From Mimachlamys varia (lineage: Eukaryota; Mollusca; Bivalvia; Pectinida; Pectinidae), in contig OX392540.1 of the NCBI GenBank assembly GCA_947623455.1, positions 8,511,432 through 8,575,431 of the forward strand: a stretch of DNA of 64,000 bases, in the 5' to 3' direction. Below the pieces are notes generated by a model. The model was not told the origin of the DNA, searched no databases, and saw only the letters and a list, made by a program, of their open reading frames with translations. Position 1 is the first letter of the stretch. The number at the start of each line of letters is the position of its first letter. The position numbers and the translations under genes are program-made. Below, piece after piece: positions 14,025 through 26,293 of this stretch.

Positions 14025-16645
14025 TAGGTCATCTGACCCGAAGGGTCAAGATGACCTATTGCCATCATGCTTCGTCCGTCGTCGTGCGCCGTGCGCCGTG
14101 CGCCGTCCGCCGTCCGCCGTCCGTAAACTTTTCCTTTAACAATCTTCTTCTTAGTAACCAAAAGGCTCTAGGTGCTGATATTTGGCCAGTAGGCACCTGG
14201 GATTGAGTGCTACAAAGTTTCCTCATTTCAATGACCTTGACCTGTTTTCAAGGTCACAGGGGTCAAATATGTAAAAACCTTTAACAATCTTCTTCTCAGT
14301 AACCAAAAGGTCTAGGGTAATGATATTTGGCCAGTAGGCACCTGGGATAGAGTGCTACAAAGTTTCCTCATATCGATGACCTTGACTAACTTTCAAGGTC
14401 ACAGGGGTCAAATATGTAAAAAAGCGTTTGACAATCTTTTCCTCACTAACCAATAGGCTATGGGTGATCATATTTGGCCAGTAGGTACCTGGGATAGAGT
14501 GTTCTAAAGTTTCCTCATATAAATGACCTTGACCTACTTTCAAGGTCACAGGGGTCAAATATGTTAAAAAATCTACACAACATTATCTAAAGAACTAAAT
14601 GATCTAGAGCAATGATATTTTTGTATGATATGTAGACCAGCAATGCGAATCTTTTTCTAATATATTGTGTTTAGGTCAAAGGTCAACTTTGAGTGCTGGA
14701 CGGGGTCAAAGGTTAACATGGGTTATAATAGGTAAAAAGCTTTAAGAATCTTCTTCTCAAGTTCCATAAGGCCCAGGGTTCTGATATTTGGCCAGTAGGA
14801 ACCTGGGATAGAGTGTTCTAAAGTTTCCTCATATAAATGACCTTGACCTACTTTCAAGGTCACAGGGGTCAAATATGTTAAAAAATCTACACAACATTAT
14901 CTAAAGAACTAAATGATCTAGAGCAATGATATTTTTGTATGATATGTAGACCAGCAATGCGAATCTTTTTCTAATATATTGTGTTTAGGTCAAAGGTCAA
15001 CTTTGAGTGCTGGACGGGGTCAAAGGTTAACATGGGTTATAATAGGTAAAAAGCTTTAAGAATCTTCTTCTCAAGTTCCATAAGGCCCAGGGTTCTGATA
15101 TTTGGCCAGTAGGAACCTGGGATAGAGTGTTCTAAAGTTTCCTCATATAAATGACCTTGACCTACTTTCAAGGTCACAGGGGTCAAATATGTTAAAAAAT
15201 CTACACAACATTATCTAAAGAACTAAATGATCTAGAGCAATGATATTTTTGTATGATATGTAGACCAGCAATGCGAATCTTTTTCTAATATATTGTGTTT
15301 AGGTCAAAGGTCAACTTTGAGTGCTGGACGGGGTCAAAGGTTAACATGGGTTATAATAGGTAAAAAGCTTTAAGAATCTTCTTCTCAAGTTCCATAAGGC
15401 CCAGGGTTCTGATATTTGGCCAGTAGGTACCAGGGATGGAGTACTCTATAGTTTTCTCATATAAATGACCTTGACCTACTTTCAAGGTCACATGGGTCAA
15501 ATATGTTAAAATATCTACACAACATTATCTAATGAACCGAATGATCTAGACCGATGATACTTGCATATATTATATGTAGACTGGCAATGCAAATCTTTTT
15601 CTGATATATTGTGTTTAGGTCAAAGTTCAACTTTAAGCGCTGGACGGGGTCAAAGGTTCACTGGGGCTATAATGGGTAAAAAGTTTTAAGAATCTTCTTC
15701 TCAAGTTCCATAAGCCCCAGGGTCCTGATATTTGGCCAGTAGGTACCTGGCATGGAGTGCTACAAAGTTTCCGCATATGAATGACCTTGACCTACTTTCA
15801 AGGTCACAGGGGTCAAATATGTAAAAATCTTTAACAATCTTCTTCTCAATAACCAAAAGGCCCTGGGTGCTGATATTTGGCTGGTAGGTACTTGGCATAG
15901 TGTGCTATCAAGTTTCCTCATATGAATGATCTTGACCCACTTTCAAGGTCACAGGGGTCAAATATGTAAAAATCTTTAACAATCTTCTTCTCAATAACCA
16001 AAAGGCCCTGGGTGCTGATATTTGGCTGGTAGGTACCTGGCATAGTGTGCTATCAAGTTTCCTCATATGAATGATCTTGACCCACTTTCAAGGTCACAGA
16101 GGTCAAATATGTAAAATCTTTTAACAATCTTCTTCTCGCTAACCAAATCCCCCAGAGTGATATGGTATTTGGCTAGTAGGTACCTGGGATAGAGTGCTAC
16201 AAACTTTCCTCATACAATGGACCTCAACCTACTTTCAAGGTCATAGGGGTCAAACATGTAAAAATACCTTTAACAATCTTCTCCTCAACAACTTAAAGGC
16301 CCTGGGTGTTGATATTTAGCCAGTAGGTACCTCTAATGGAGTGCTACAAAGTTTCCTTGTATGAATGACCTTGACCTACTTTCAAGGTCGCAAGGGTAAA
16401 ACATGTAAAAATCTTTTAACAAACGTCTTCTCGCTTACCAAAAGGCCCTAGGTGCTGATATTTGGCCAATGGGTACCTGGGACAGATTGGTGCAAAGATT
16501 CCTCATATAGACCTTCACTTATACTTTCAAGGTCACAGGGGTTATAAACATGTATGTAGATATCTTTGAACAACTTGGCAAAAACAAACACAAATGATAT
16601 AGATCTTTATAGTCAGATGACCGTTGAGGCCCCTGGGCCTCTTGT
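14025..16645 (+). mobile_element. Helentron/pearl-like non-autonomous element 1 (2621 bp)
   Basis: The 5' end is TAGGTCATCTGACCC, followed by a hairpin (GGTCATC...GATGACC around CCCGAAGGG) and a CCGTCCGTC-rich tract. The 3' end has GTCAGATGACC (16612-16622), a GGCCC/GGGCC hairpin and the terminal CTCTTGT. The interior is tandem monomers beginning with TTTAACAATCTTCTTCT and containing GATATTTGGCCAGTAGG. A 314-bp higher-order unit is repeated about four times (landmark at 14691, 15005, 15319, 15633). There is no coding capacity. Comparison with 23084/23085 and 29519/29520 gives the exact empty site: the junction shows only one ambiguous T and no longer target duplication, as expected of Helitron/Helentron insertion. 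The family name is inferred from structure. Confidence 0.8.
14673..14685 (+). promoter_or_regulatory. Perfect DR1 nuclear-receptor-like motif in element 1
   Basis: AGGTCA-A-AGGTCA is the consensus DR1 element bound by RXR/HNF4/PPAR/COUP-type receptors. It recurs at 14987-14999 and 15301-15313 through the 314-bp unit, with a degenerate fourth copy at 15617-15629. Binding is not shown by the sequence. Confidence 0.4.
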
Positions 16646-16908
16646 ATAATTGAACTGTTATTCAGGAAAACAAAACTTCATGTCATGATGATTAAGCCTA
16701 ATAACTTTGAAAGATATCAGTTAAAAACTGTATGAGAATATCTCCGGCCAAAACAACAGTTTACGACAGAAATGCATTTTCTACATAATGTCTAGGGTAG
16801 GTTGTCTCCCTTGATGCTATTAGGAAGTTTTTATAGTGGGTAGTATTTTTACATAACATACATACTGTGAATATGTGTACAAGCCTAAATCATTTTAGAA
16901 CGTAACAA

Positions 16909-17100
16909 CTACCGGCGTTCTGTGTTATATTTCAACAACATGATAGTGCATATATAATGACACCAGGCACAGCCCTTGTGCAAACGTTCTGCCAACACGG
17001 ATAACTCTACCACTCGCCGACTCTCTCTCCAGTTTGAGAAAACATGGCCAGTTGTACATTTGCTTTGAAGTCCACTTTTCACAGCGTTATAATTATCCAA
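16909..17100 (-). pseudogene. Fragment of Mutator-like transposase domain protein (copy 1)
   Basis: The minus-strand open stretch contains WRESRRVVELSVLAERL, then KGCAWCH, and ends in TERR followed by a stop. It resembles the start of the Mutator-like transposase domain found in many invertebrate proteins (W-R-x-G-R-R-V-V-E-L-x-V-L-A, then a C-x-x-C pair, then E-[KR]-R-Y-G-L-G). Here the first conserved Gly is Ser, and the frame stops just where YGLG should follow. Only about 60 residues remain, with no further domain on either side, so it is a dead fragment. The assignment is from remembered motifs. Confidence 0.4.
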
Positions 17101-17570
17101 TTGAATTGAAAGTTGGTCACATTGTTCAAACCATCATACTTAATACCTTACCACAATTTAAATGAAATCGTGTAACATGTTTTGCTGTTTGGGGGCAAAA
17201 ACATGGGAATTTTGAGAATTTGCGTTAAAGTCCACTTTTTATAGTGTCACTGATTTCAGATTCATTTGAAACTTTCAGTAACTACTGATATGATCATACT
17301 GAACACCGTAATGAGATTTGGAGGAAATTTATTTGAAGGTTCTGCTGTTTTGGGGCAAAAACATGGGAATTTTGAGAATTTGCGTTAAAGTCCACTTTTT
17401 ATAGTGTGAATGATATCGGATTCAATTGAAAGTTATGGTAGTTACTAATATTATCATACTGAAGATCACCTTACTGAAATTTGGAGGAAATATTGGGGTA
17501 AAAACATGTGAATTTTGAGAATTACGTTAGCATCCACTATTTATAGTGTTATTGATATGTAATTAAATTG
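17069..17570. repeat. Four-copy tandem repeat of about 140-160 bp
   Basis: Landmarks resembling AAGTCCACTTTTTATAGTG occur at about 17069, 17229, 17387 and 17529. Each contains a small palindrome (CACT...AGTG). The intervening text aligns (GGGGCAAAAACATGGGAATT, TTTGGAGGAAAT). The block is repeated in the other two macro-units (about 23508 and 29943). No coding signal was seen. Confidence 0.75.
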
Positions 17571-17689
17571 AAACTTGGCTATGTTACAGATATAATCTTG
17601 CTGTATGTATTTTGTCATACTAATTTTTACATTGGGACTTAAACATTATCGGCAAAGCGGGAAAGGCGAGATATATAATTACGCGTAAT

Positions 17690-18060
17690 TCTTGTATCCG
17701 AATGGATCGTCTGTGTTAAAAATATCTTCAATATTTCATGAATTTGAAATTTTTAAAAAATGTATGGCAATTGAATATTTCCCTCATTTGAAGAAGGCGT
17801 AAAACTTGTATCCAAATGGATCGTCTGTGTTAAAAATATCTTCAATATTTCATGAATTCAAGATTTTTGAAAAATGTATGGCAATTGAATATTTCCCTCG
17901 TTTGAAGAAAAATGTTGGGTCTTTTTTTACCGGGTTTTACAATCTGTTTTCAACCAATAATCCTTTAAGGTCGTTGGTGTGCGATTTTACTGGATAGGTT
18001 GATATTGAATAAAAGCATTAAATATCATTATTTTGTCTGAACCTTGCCTCTCAATTTTCC
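17690..18060. repeat. Tandem duplication of about 112 bp in spacer, copy 1
   Basis: Two near-identical halves (about 17691-17800 and 17803-17915) share TTGTATCC(G/A)AATGGATCGTC and TTAAAAATATCTTCAATATT. In macro-units 2 and 3 a diverged third copy follows (about 24641-24790 and 31076-31225), part of a 438-bp duplication missing here. The 63-aa and 87-aa open frames lie within the repeat and show no domain. Confidence 0.7.
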
Positions 18061-18678
18061 CACAACCTTCTGTTATATTGGATTTTAGTGTAAACACTCT
18101 CATTAAGTTTTAAACCTTTGTCAATGTCTCTTATGTCAAAACGCTAGTATGGTCTATTCCTGCCCAATCACTGATTCAAATGAAAGTCACATGAAATAAG
18201 AAATTATATTTTATAAACACCTCTACCGTATATTACCGGGAATAAGCCCCCTCTCACGAATAAGCCCCCTCCCCACTTTGGCAAAGGTTCTTGGAACAGG
18301 GTGGGGAGCCTGGGAATAAGCCCCCACCCTAAATTTTGTCTTTCTCTCAATAAAAAGCACGTTATTTTCTTATAATTTAGTGTCTGAACATAACATTTAT
18401 CTGTGTGCAAAATAAAATATCTTTAAGGCTAAACTTGAAATAAATCATTGTTTAGCTGGTGTTGAGAACACCATACTTTCATGTTTGAACTGGTTGTGCA
18501 TTTTGCAAGCTTTGAAGAAAAAACGAAATATTAGTGTTTTTTGGAAGACTTTCATCCATAAATACATGTCTCTTGCTCTTAATGCTTCCAGACTCAATGC
18601 AGATAAGTTGGTTTGTTGTTTTTGTATGATTCATGCATTGGTTTTGTATTAATTTTACCTTGTTTACTCAAATCTCTT

Positions 18679-19416
18679 CTCTTTCCGTACTCATGACGCC
18701 TTGAGAGGTCATAAAAAAGTGCTCCCGTATCCTTCATGACGCCTTGAGACGTCAAGAAAAACGTGTGTTTAACTCGCTCGTTTGGCGTGTTTGTTGTACG
18801 AAGGAGAAATAATAAATATCAAAAAGATAATCAAAACATTCAATATTACTTATAACAAGCGCAACTATTTGTTATAATAGTCCTTTTCACAGAAAACGGC
18901 AGGTTTTTATCGAGTTCAGTTCAAGTTGTTTACACTGACAACAAAATGGCGGACCCAGATTTTACTTTCGATTTCAAGGCATTAATGACGGTAAAAACGG
19001 CAAAAAAGTAGTAAAAACGTTCACAAATATACCAAGGAGTACAAATTATTGTCAAAATAAAACAAGAATAAGTTTAACGTGTTTTCGCAATGAAATAAAA
19101 GGGTTACGATGAGGTGATATTCCACACGTGTGACACGGTGAACAGATAAACAGTTCGACTTCCTGTCATTCTACCGGATGATTTCGTCATGTATTCTCGT
19201 AGATACTTGATAAACATGTTTCTGCCGATTTCATACAATGCATTTCAACAAATAAATGACAACGTACCGGACATATAAGCACCAGACAGCCGTAAGTCAA
19301 CCTTTAATTGAAGCGGTAGCATTCCGCCATGTGCTCTGAAAAGCGTCATGCGCAAAGGACGAACCGGTGATCACTTCCGGGTAGCGAGCGGGAAATTTGA
19401 ACGAGTACGGAAAGAG
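18679..19416. mobile_element. piggyBac-like MITE, copy 1 (738 bp)
   Basis: Inverted termini CTCTTTCCGTACTC and GAGTACGGAAAGAG bound the element. TTAA follows the right end; the left TTAA has lost three bases (compare the intact site at 31988-31991). TTAA flanks and a CYCTTT-type start are typical of piggyBac-derived elements. Near the left end there is a repeated CATGACGCCTTGAGA(G/C)GTCA motif. The only open frame with a good start is the 21-codon ORF at 18946. Confidence 0.7.
18946..19011 (+). CDS. 21-codon ORF inside MITE, possible relic of a transposase first exon (copy 1)
   Basis: ACAAAATGG is a strong start context. The ORF reads MADPDFTFDFKALMT and six more residues, ending in TAG. It is intact at the same place in all three MITE copies (25823-25888, 32254-32319). 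GGTAAAA follows the ATG ACG codons, so a splice donor could lie there and the peptide could be the first exon of an ancestral transposase or of a captured gene. The length is too short to assign a family, and translation is not established. Confidence 0.25.
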   Translation: MADPDFTFDFKALMTVKTAKK

Positions 19417-19599
19417 TTAAGCTATTTACTGCCTTGTAGGCCTATCTCAAATCTCGTAATGGCGGTTGCCAAATGACAAGTAGTCTTATTGTCAATCATG
19501 CTATTAATTCCTTAACAGTAAAACAGTAATTTATCAATGCATATTTTTGGATATCAATTACTGTAAAAATCTTAATCACGAAAATTTAATATTGTCAGT

Positions 19600-19830
19600 G
19601 AAAGCAGGGACATGCGTCCCTGATGAAAGGCCCAATATACGTAACTTTCGGCAAAACTTGAAGAGAAAATCAAGTCTAATAACTTATAATGTTTATAGAT
19701 TTAGTGTTAAAAATATCTTCAATATTTTAAATTTAGATTTTTATGTTACAGGCCCAATATACGTAACTTTCGGCAAAACTTGAAGAGAAAAGCAAGCCTA
19801 ATAACTTATCATTTTTATAGATTTAGTTAA
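19600..19830. repeat. 117-bp tandem duplication in spacer
   Basis: GGCCCAATATACGTAACTTT and the following text occur twice (about 19629 and 19751), and equally in the other macro-units (about 26506/26628 and 32941/33066). The 78-aa frame across it has no recognisable domain and changes length in copy 3 through a 2-bp insertion. Confidence 0.7.
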
Positions 19831-20054
19831 GATTAACTAATATCAGCAATATTCAAGATGAATTCTTTTGCGGTTACTGGTACAGCAGCAGTTGAAACAC
19901 GCTATTTGTAAACACGCGTCCATTTCAAACCGTCTTCTACCTTCGGTTTGTTGTTGAAGTGGGCCCCACTCGAATTGTTTTCAATTGATTTGAACAACAA
20001 GATCTGCATACCTTTTGGCTGCTGCTCAACCACCTGAGCCAATCAGACTACATG

Positions 20055-20506
20055 AGTTTGGTTTTCAACCGATTTCTTTCAAACTTGCTAGGCTTAACCG
20101 CCATAACATGAAGTTGTGTTTTCCTGAATATTCACTAGAGCTTTGGGACGCAATTTCGGGCATTATTAATTAGAAAACGTTGGAACCTTTTTGTGTTTAA
20201 TTCCTCTAAAATTTGGTATGGTTATGTTGAGTTATTTCAACTTTTCGCGTAACAGCATTGCATAATTGCAATTGCAAAATATAGACATTATGTAGAAAAT
20301 GCATTTCTGTCGTAAACTGTTGTTTTGGCCGGAGATCTTCTCCTACAGTTTTTAAATGATATCTTTCAAACTTATTAGGCTTAATCATCATGACATGAAG
20401 TTTTGTTTTACCTGAATAACAGTTCAATTATATAATATTTACTAGAGCTATGGTCCTTTGAAACTTTTTTGTATTTTATTCAATTCCTCTAAAATTTGGT
20501 ATGATA
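20055..20506 (+). repeat. SINE-free parental monomers of the satellite
   Basis: A diverged partial monomer (20055-20217) runs directly from TTTGGTATG into GTTATGTTGAG (20218). In all composite units these two points are separated by the SINE block. This is the empty version of the monomer and shows the order of events: tandem repeat first, SINE insertion second, amplification of the composite third. Confidence 0.75.
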
Positions 20507-23084
20507 CTTCAAAAAATAATGGGTGGTCGGGTGGTGCAGTGGATAGCGCACTTGCCTTTCACCAATGCGACCGGGGTTCGATTCCCCGACCGGACGTGAA
20601 AAGGTATGGGGTCACCTGCTCGACCACGTGGGTTTTCTCCAGGTACTCCGGTTTCCTCCCACAATAAGACCCCTCGCGCGCTAACATCCGGGCCAACAAA
20701 TGTGATTAATATAAGTTGTATAACTTGTTTCATAATTGTTGTAAAATAAATCAAGTTTATATAAAAAGCTATAATATTTAACATATATTACAGGTTATGT
20801 TGAGTTATTTCAACTTTTCGCGGAACCACATTGCATATTTGCAACTGCAAAATATAGACATGTAGAAAATGCATTTCTGTCGTAAACTGTTGTTTTGGCC
20901 GGAGATCTTCTCCTACAGTTTTTAACTGATATCTTTCAAACTTATTAGGCTTAATCATCATGACATGAAGTTTTGTTTTACCTGAATAACAGTTCAATTA
21001 TATAATATTTACTAGAGCTATGGTCCTTTGAAACTTTTTTGTATTTTATTCAATTCCTCTAAAATTTGGTATGATACTTCAAAAAATGATGGGTGGTCGG
21101 GTGGTGCAGTGGATAGCGCACTTGCCTTTCACCAATGCGGCCGGGGTTCGATTCCCCGACCGGACGTGAAAAGGTATGGGGTCACCTGCTCGACCACGTG
21201 GGTTTTCTCCAGGTACTCCGGTTTCCTCCCACAATAAGACCCCTCGCGCGCTAACATCCGGGCCAACAAATGTGATTAATATAAGTTGTATAACTTGTTT
21301 CATAATTGTTGTAAAATAAATCAAGTTTATATAAAAAGCTATAATATTTAACATATTACAGGTTATGTTGAGTTATTTCAACTTTTCGCGGAACCACATT
21401 GCAATATTTGCAACTGCAAAATATAGACATTATGTAGAAAATGCATTTCTGTCGTAAACTGTTGTTTTGGCCGGAGATCTTCTACAGTTTTCAACTGATA
21501 TCTTTCAAACTTATTAGGCTTAATCATCATGACATGAAGTTTTGTTTTCCTGAATAACAGTTCAATTATATAATATTCACTAGAGCTATGGTCCTTTGAA
21601 ACTTTTTTGTATTTTATTCAATTCCTCTAAAATTTGGTATGATACTTCAAAAAATGATGGGTGGTCGGGTGGTGCAGTGGATAGCGCACTTGCCTTTCAC
21701 CAATGCGGCCGGGGTTCGATTCCCCGACCGGACATGAAAAGGTATGGGGTCACCTGCTCGACCACGTGGGTTTTCTCCAGGTACTCCGGTTTCCTCCCAC
21801 AATAAGACCCCTCGCGCGCTAACATCCGGGCCAACAAATGTGATTAATATAAGTTGTATAACTTGTTTCATAATTGTTGTAAAATAAATCAAGTTTATAT
21901 AAAAAGCTATAATATTTAACATATATTACAGGTTATGTTGATTTATTTCAACTTTTCGCAGAACCACATTGCAATATTTGCAACTGCAAAATATAGACAT
22001 TATGTAGAAAATGCATTTCTGTCGTAAACTGTTGTTTTGGCCGGAGATCTTCTCCTACAGTTTTTAACTGATATCTTTCAAACTTATTAGGCTTAATCAT
22101 CATGACATGAAGTTTTGTTTTCCTGAATAACAGTTCAATTATATAATATTCACTAGAGCTATGGTCCTTTGAAACTTTTTTGTATTTTATTCAATTCCTC
22201 TAAAATTTGGTATGATACTTCAAAAAATGATGGGTGGTCGGGTGGTGCAGTGGATAGCGCACTTGCCTTTCACCAATGCGGCCGGGGTTCGAATCCCCGA
22301 CCGGACGTGAAAAGGTATGGGGTCACCTGCTCGACCACGTGGGTTTTCTCCAGGTACTCCGGTTTCCTCCCACAATAAGACCCCTCGCGCGCTAACATCC
22401 GGGCCAACAAATGTGATTAATATAAGTTGTATAACTTGTTTCATAATTGTTGTAAAATAAATCAAGTTTATATAAAAAGCTATAATATTTAACATATATT
22501 ACAGGTTATGTTGAGTTATTTCAACTTTTCGCGGAACCACATTGCATATTTGCAACTGCAAAATATAGACATTATGTAGAAAATGCATTTAAAAACTGTA
22601 GGAGAAGATCTCTGGCCAAAACAACAGTTTTGACAGAAATGCATTTTCTACATAATGTCTATATTTTGCAGTTGCAAATATGCAATGTGGTTCCGCGAAA
22701 AGTTGAAATAACTCAACATAACCTGTAATATATGTTAAATATTATAGCTTTTTATATAAACTTGATTTATTTTACAACAATTATGAAACAAGTTATACAA
22801 CTTATATTAATCACATTTGTTGGCCCGGATGTTAGCGCGCGAGGGGTCTTATTGTGGGAGGAAACCGGAGTACCTGGAGAAAACCCACGTGGTCAAGCAG
22901 GTGACCCCATACCTTTTCACGTCCGGTCGGGGAATCGAACCCCGGCCGCATTGGTGAAAGGCAAGTGCGCTATCCACTGCACCACCCGACCACCCATCAT
23001 TTTTTGAAGTATCATACCAAATTTTAGAGGAATTGAATAAAATACAAAAAAGTTTCAAAGGACCATAGCTCTAGTAAATATTAT
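20507..23084. repeat. Composite satellite array 2
   Basis: Four forward units (SINE heads near 20526, 21096, 21664 and 22237) and one inverted unit (tRNA-like head at about 22921-22991, minus strand) form a block matching 11500-14024 of array 1. The inverted unit makes an intact palindrome at 21996-23231. Some variants are shared with array 1 (a 3-bp loss in GACATGTAG near 20860, a short ATCTTCTACAG near 21478), so the block was copied whole. Confidence 0.9.
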
Positions 23085-23347
23085 ATAATTGAACTGTTAT
23101 TCAGGAAAACAAAACTTCATGTCATGATGATTAAGCCTAATAACTTTGAAAGATATCAGTTAAAAACTGTATGAGAATATCTCCGGCCAAAACAACAGTT
23201 TACGACAGAAATGCATTTTCTACATAATGTCTAGGGTAGGTTGTCTCCCTTGATGCTATTAGGAAGTTTTTATAGTGGGTAGTATTTTTACATAACATAC
23301 ATACTGTGAATATGTGTACAAGCCTAAATCATTTTAGAACGTAACAA

Positions 23348-23539
23348 CTACCGGCGTTCTGTGTTATATTTCAACAACATGATAGTGCATATATAATGAC
23401 ACCAGGCACAGCCCTTGTGCAAACGTTCTGCCAACACGGATAACTCTACCACTCGCCGACTCTCTCTCCAGTTTGAGAAAACATGGCCAGTTGTACATTT
23501 GCTTTGAAGTCCACTTTTCACAGCGTTATAATTATCCAA
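23348..23539 (-). pseudogene. Fragment of Mutator-like transposase domain protein (copy 2)
   Basis: Identical in translation to the fragment at 16909-17100, including the stop after TERR. It was multiplied passively with the macro-unit. Confidence 0.4.
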
Positions 23540-25555
23540 TTGAATTGAAAGTTGGTCACATTGTTCAAACCATCATACTTAATACCTTACCACAATTTAA
23601 ATGAAATCGTGTAACATGTTTTGCTGTTTGGGGGCAAAAACATGGGAATTTTGAGAATTTGCGTTAAAGTCCACTTTTTATAGTGTCACTGATTTCAGAT
23701 TCATTTGAAACTTTCAGTAACTACTGATATGATCATACTGAACACCGTAATGAGATTTGGAGGAAATTTATTTGAAGGTTCTGCTGTTTTGGGGCAAAAA
23801 CATGGGAATTTTGAGAATTTGCGTTAAAGTCCACTTTTTATAGTGTGAATGATATCGGATTCAATTGAAAGTTATGGTAGTTACTAATATTATCATACTG
23901 AAGATCACCTTACTGAAATTTGGAGGAAATATTGGGGTAAAAACATGTGAATTTTGAGAATTACGTTAGCATCCACTATTTATAGTGTTATTGATATGTA
24001 ATTAAATTGAAACTTGGCTATGTTACAGATATAATCTTGCTGTATGTATTTTGTCATACTAATTTTTACATTGGGACTTAAACATTATCGGCAAAGCGGG
24101 AAAGGCGAGATATATAATTACGCGTAATTCTTGTATCCGAATGGATCGTCTGTGTTAAAAATATCTTCAATATTTCATGAATTTGAAATTTTAAAAAAAT
24201 GTATGGCAATTGAATATTTCCCTCATTTGAAGAAGGCCTAAAACTTGTATCCAAATGGATCGTCTGTGTTAAAAATATCTTCAATATTTCATGAATTCAA
24301 GATTTTTGAAAAATGTATGGCAATTGAATATTTCCCTCGTTTGAAGAAAAATGTTGGGTCTTTTTTTACCGGGTTTTACAATCTGTTTTCAACCAATAAT
24401 CCTTTAAGGTCGTTGGTGTGCGATTTTACTGGATAGGTTGATATTGAATAAAAGCGTTAAATATCATTATTTTGTCTGAACCTTGCCTCTCAATTTTCCC
24501 ACAACATACTGTTATATTAGATTTTAGTGTTAACACTCTCATTAGTTTTTAACTTTTGTCAATGTCTCTTGTGTAAAAACGTTTGTATGGCCTATTCCAT
24601 CATTCATTCAAATCTTATCGTTTTTAAACCAGAAATAGCTCCATCCGAATGGATCTTCCGTGTTAAAAATATCTTCAATATTGTACATTTTGATATTCAT
24701 GTTAAATTTCTGATCATCTTTATCACTGCAAATTCATTGAAGCTTTCTAAAACACGTATGGCAAATGAATATTTCCCTCAATTTATGTAAAATGTTGGTC
24801 TTCTGACCAGGTTTTACAATTTGTTTTCAACCAAACAATCCTTTAAGATCGTTGGTGTGCGATTTTACTGGAAAGGTTGATGTTGAATAAAAGTATTAAA
24901 AATCATTATTTTGTCTGAACATGGCCTCTCAATTTTCCCACAACATACTGTTTTATTTGATTTTAGTGTAAACACTCTCGTTAAGTTTTAAACCTTTGTC
25001 AATGTCTGCATGTCAAAACGCTAGTATGGTCTATTCCTGCCCAATCACTGATTCAAATGAAAGTCACATGAAATAAGAAATTATATTTTATAAACACCTC
25101 TACCGTATATTACCGGGAATAAGCCCCCTCTCACGAATAAGCCCCCTCCCCACTTTGGCAAAGGTTCTTGGAACAGGGTGGGGAGCCTGGGAATAAGCCC
25201 CCACCCTAAATTTTGTCTTTCTCTCAATAAAAAGCACGTTATTTTCTTATAATTTAGTGTCTGAACATAACATTTATCTGTGTGCAAAATAAAATATCTT
25301 TAAGGCTAAACTTGAAATAAATCATTGTTTAGCTGGTGTTGAGAACACCATACTTTCATGTTTGAACTGGTTGTGCATTTTGCAAGCTTTGAAGAAAAAA
25401 CGAAATATTAGTGTTTTTTGGAAGACTTTCATCCATAAATACATGTCTCTTGCTCTTAATGCTTCCAGACTCAATGCAGATAAGTTGGTTTGTTGTTTTT
25501 GTATGATTCATGCATTGGTTTTGTATTAATTTTACCTTGTTTACTCAAATCTCTT

Positions 25556-26293
25556 CTCTTTCCGTACTCATGACGCCTTGAGAGGTCATAAAAAAGTGCT
25601 CCCGTATCCTTCATGACGCCTTGAGACGTCAAGAAAAACGTGTGTTTAACTCGCTCGTTTGGCGTGTTTGTTGTATGAAGGAGAAATAATAAATATCAAA
25701 AAGATAATCAAAACATTCAATATTACTTATAACAAGCGCAACTATTTGTTATAATAGTCCTTTTCACAGAAAACGGCAGGTTTTTATCGAGTTCAGTTCA
25801 AGTTGTTTACACTGACAACAAAATGGCGGACCCAGATTTTACTTTCGATTTCAAGGCATTAATGACGGTAAAAACGGCAAAAAAGTAGTAAAAACGTTCA
25901 CAAATATACCAAGGAGTACAAATTATTGTCAAAATAAAACAAGAATAAGTTTAACGTGTTTTCGCAATGAAATAAAAGGGTTACGATGAGGTGATATTCC
26001 ACACGTGTGACACGGTGAACAGATAAACAGTTCGACTTCCTGTCATTCTACCGGATGATTTCGTCATGTATTCTCGTAGATACTTGATAAACATGTTTCT
26101 GCCGATTTCATACAATGCATTTCAACAAATAAATGACAACGTACCGGACATATAAGCACCAGACAGCCGTAAGTCAACCTTTAATTGAAGCGGTAGCATT
26201 CCGCCATGTGCTCTGAAAAGCGTCATGCGCAAAGGACGAACCGGTGATCACTTCCGGGTAGCGAGCGGGAAATTTGAACGAGTACGGAAAGAG
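25556..26293. mobile_element. piggyBac-like MITE, copy 2
   Basis: Same 738-bp element and same damaged left TTAA as copy 1; it travelled with the macro-unit and did not transpose. It contains the 21-codon ORF at 25823-25888. Confidence 0.7.
25823..25888 (+). CDS. 21-codon ORF inside MITE (copy 2)
   Basis: Identical peptide to the ORF at 18946. Conservation here only reflects the recent duplication. Confidence 0.2.
   Translation: MADPDFTFDFKALMTVKTAKK

Larger units (their letters stand above)
16646..23084. repeat. Macro-unit copy 1 (spacer + satellite block)
   Basis: This is the first of three copies of a roughly 6.44-kb duplicated unit: the end of an inverted satellite unit, a spacer of about 3.3 kb, and about five satellite units. 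Compared with copy 2 it lacks 438 bp near 18060 (one of two related 438-bp repeats). It retains about 440 bp of SINE-free satellite parent (about 20055-20500) that copy 2 has lost. Identity among copies looks very high by eye. Confidence 0.9.

Noticed and set aside
18226..18330. Three GAATAAGCCCCC repeats near 18238-18320 as a regulatory element
   Set aside because: Short C-rich direct repeats copied with the macro-unit; I could not tie them to any known element or function.
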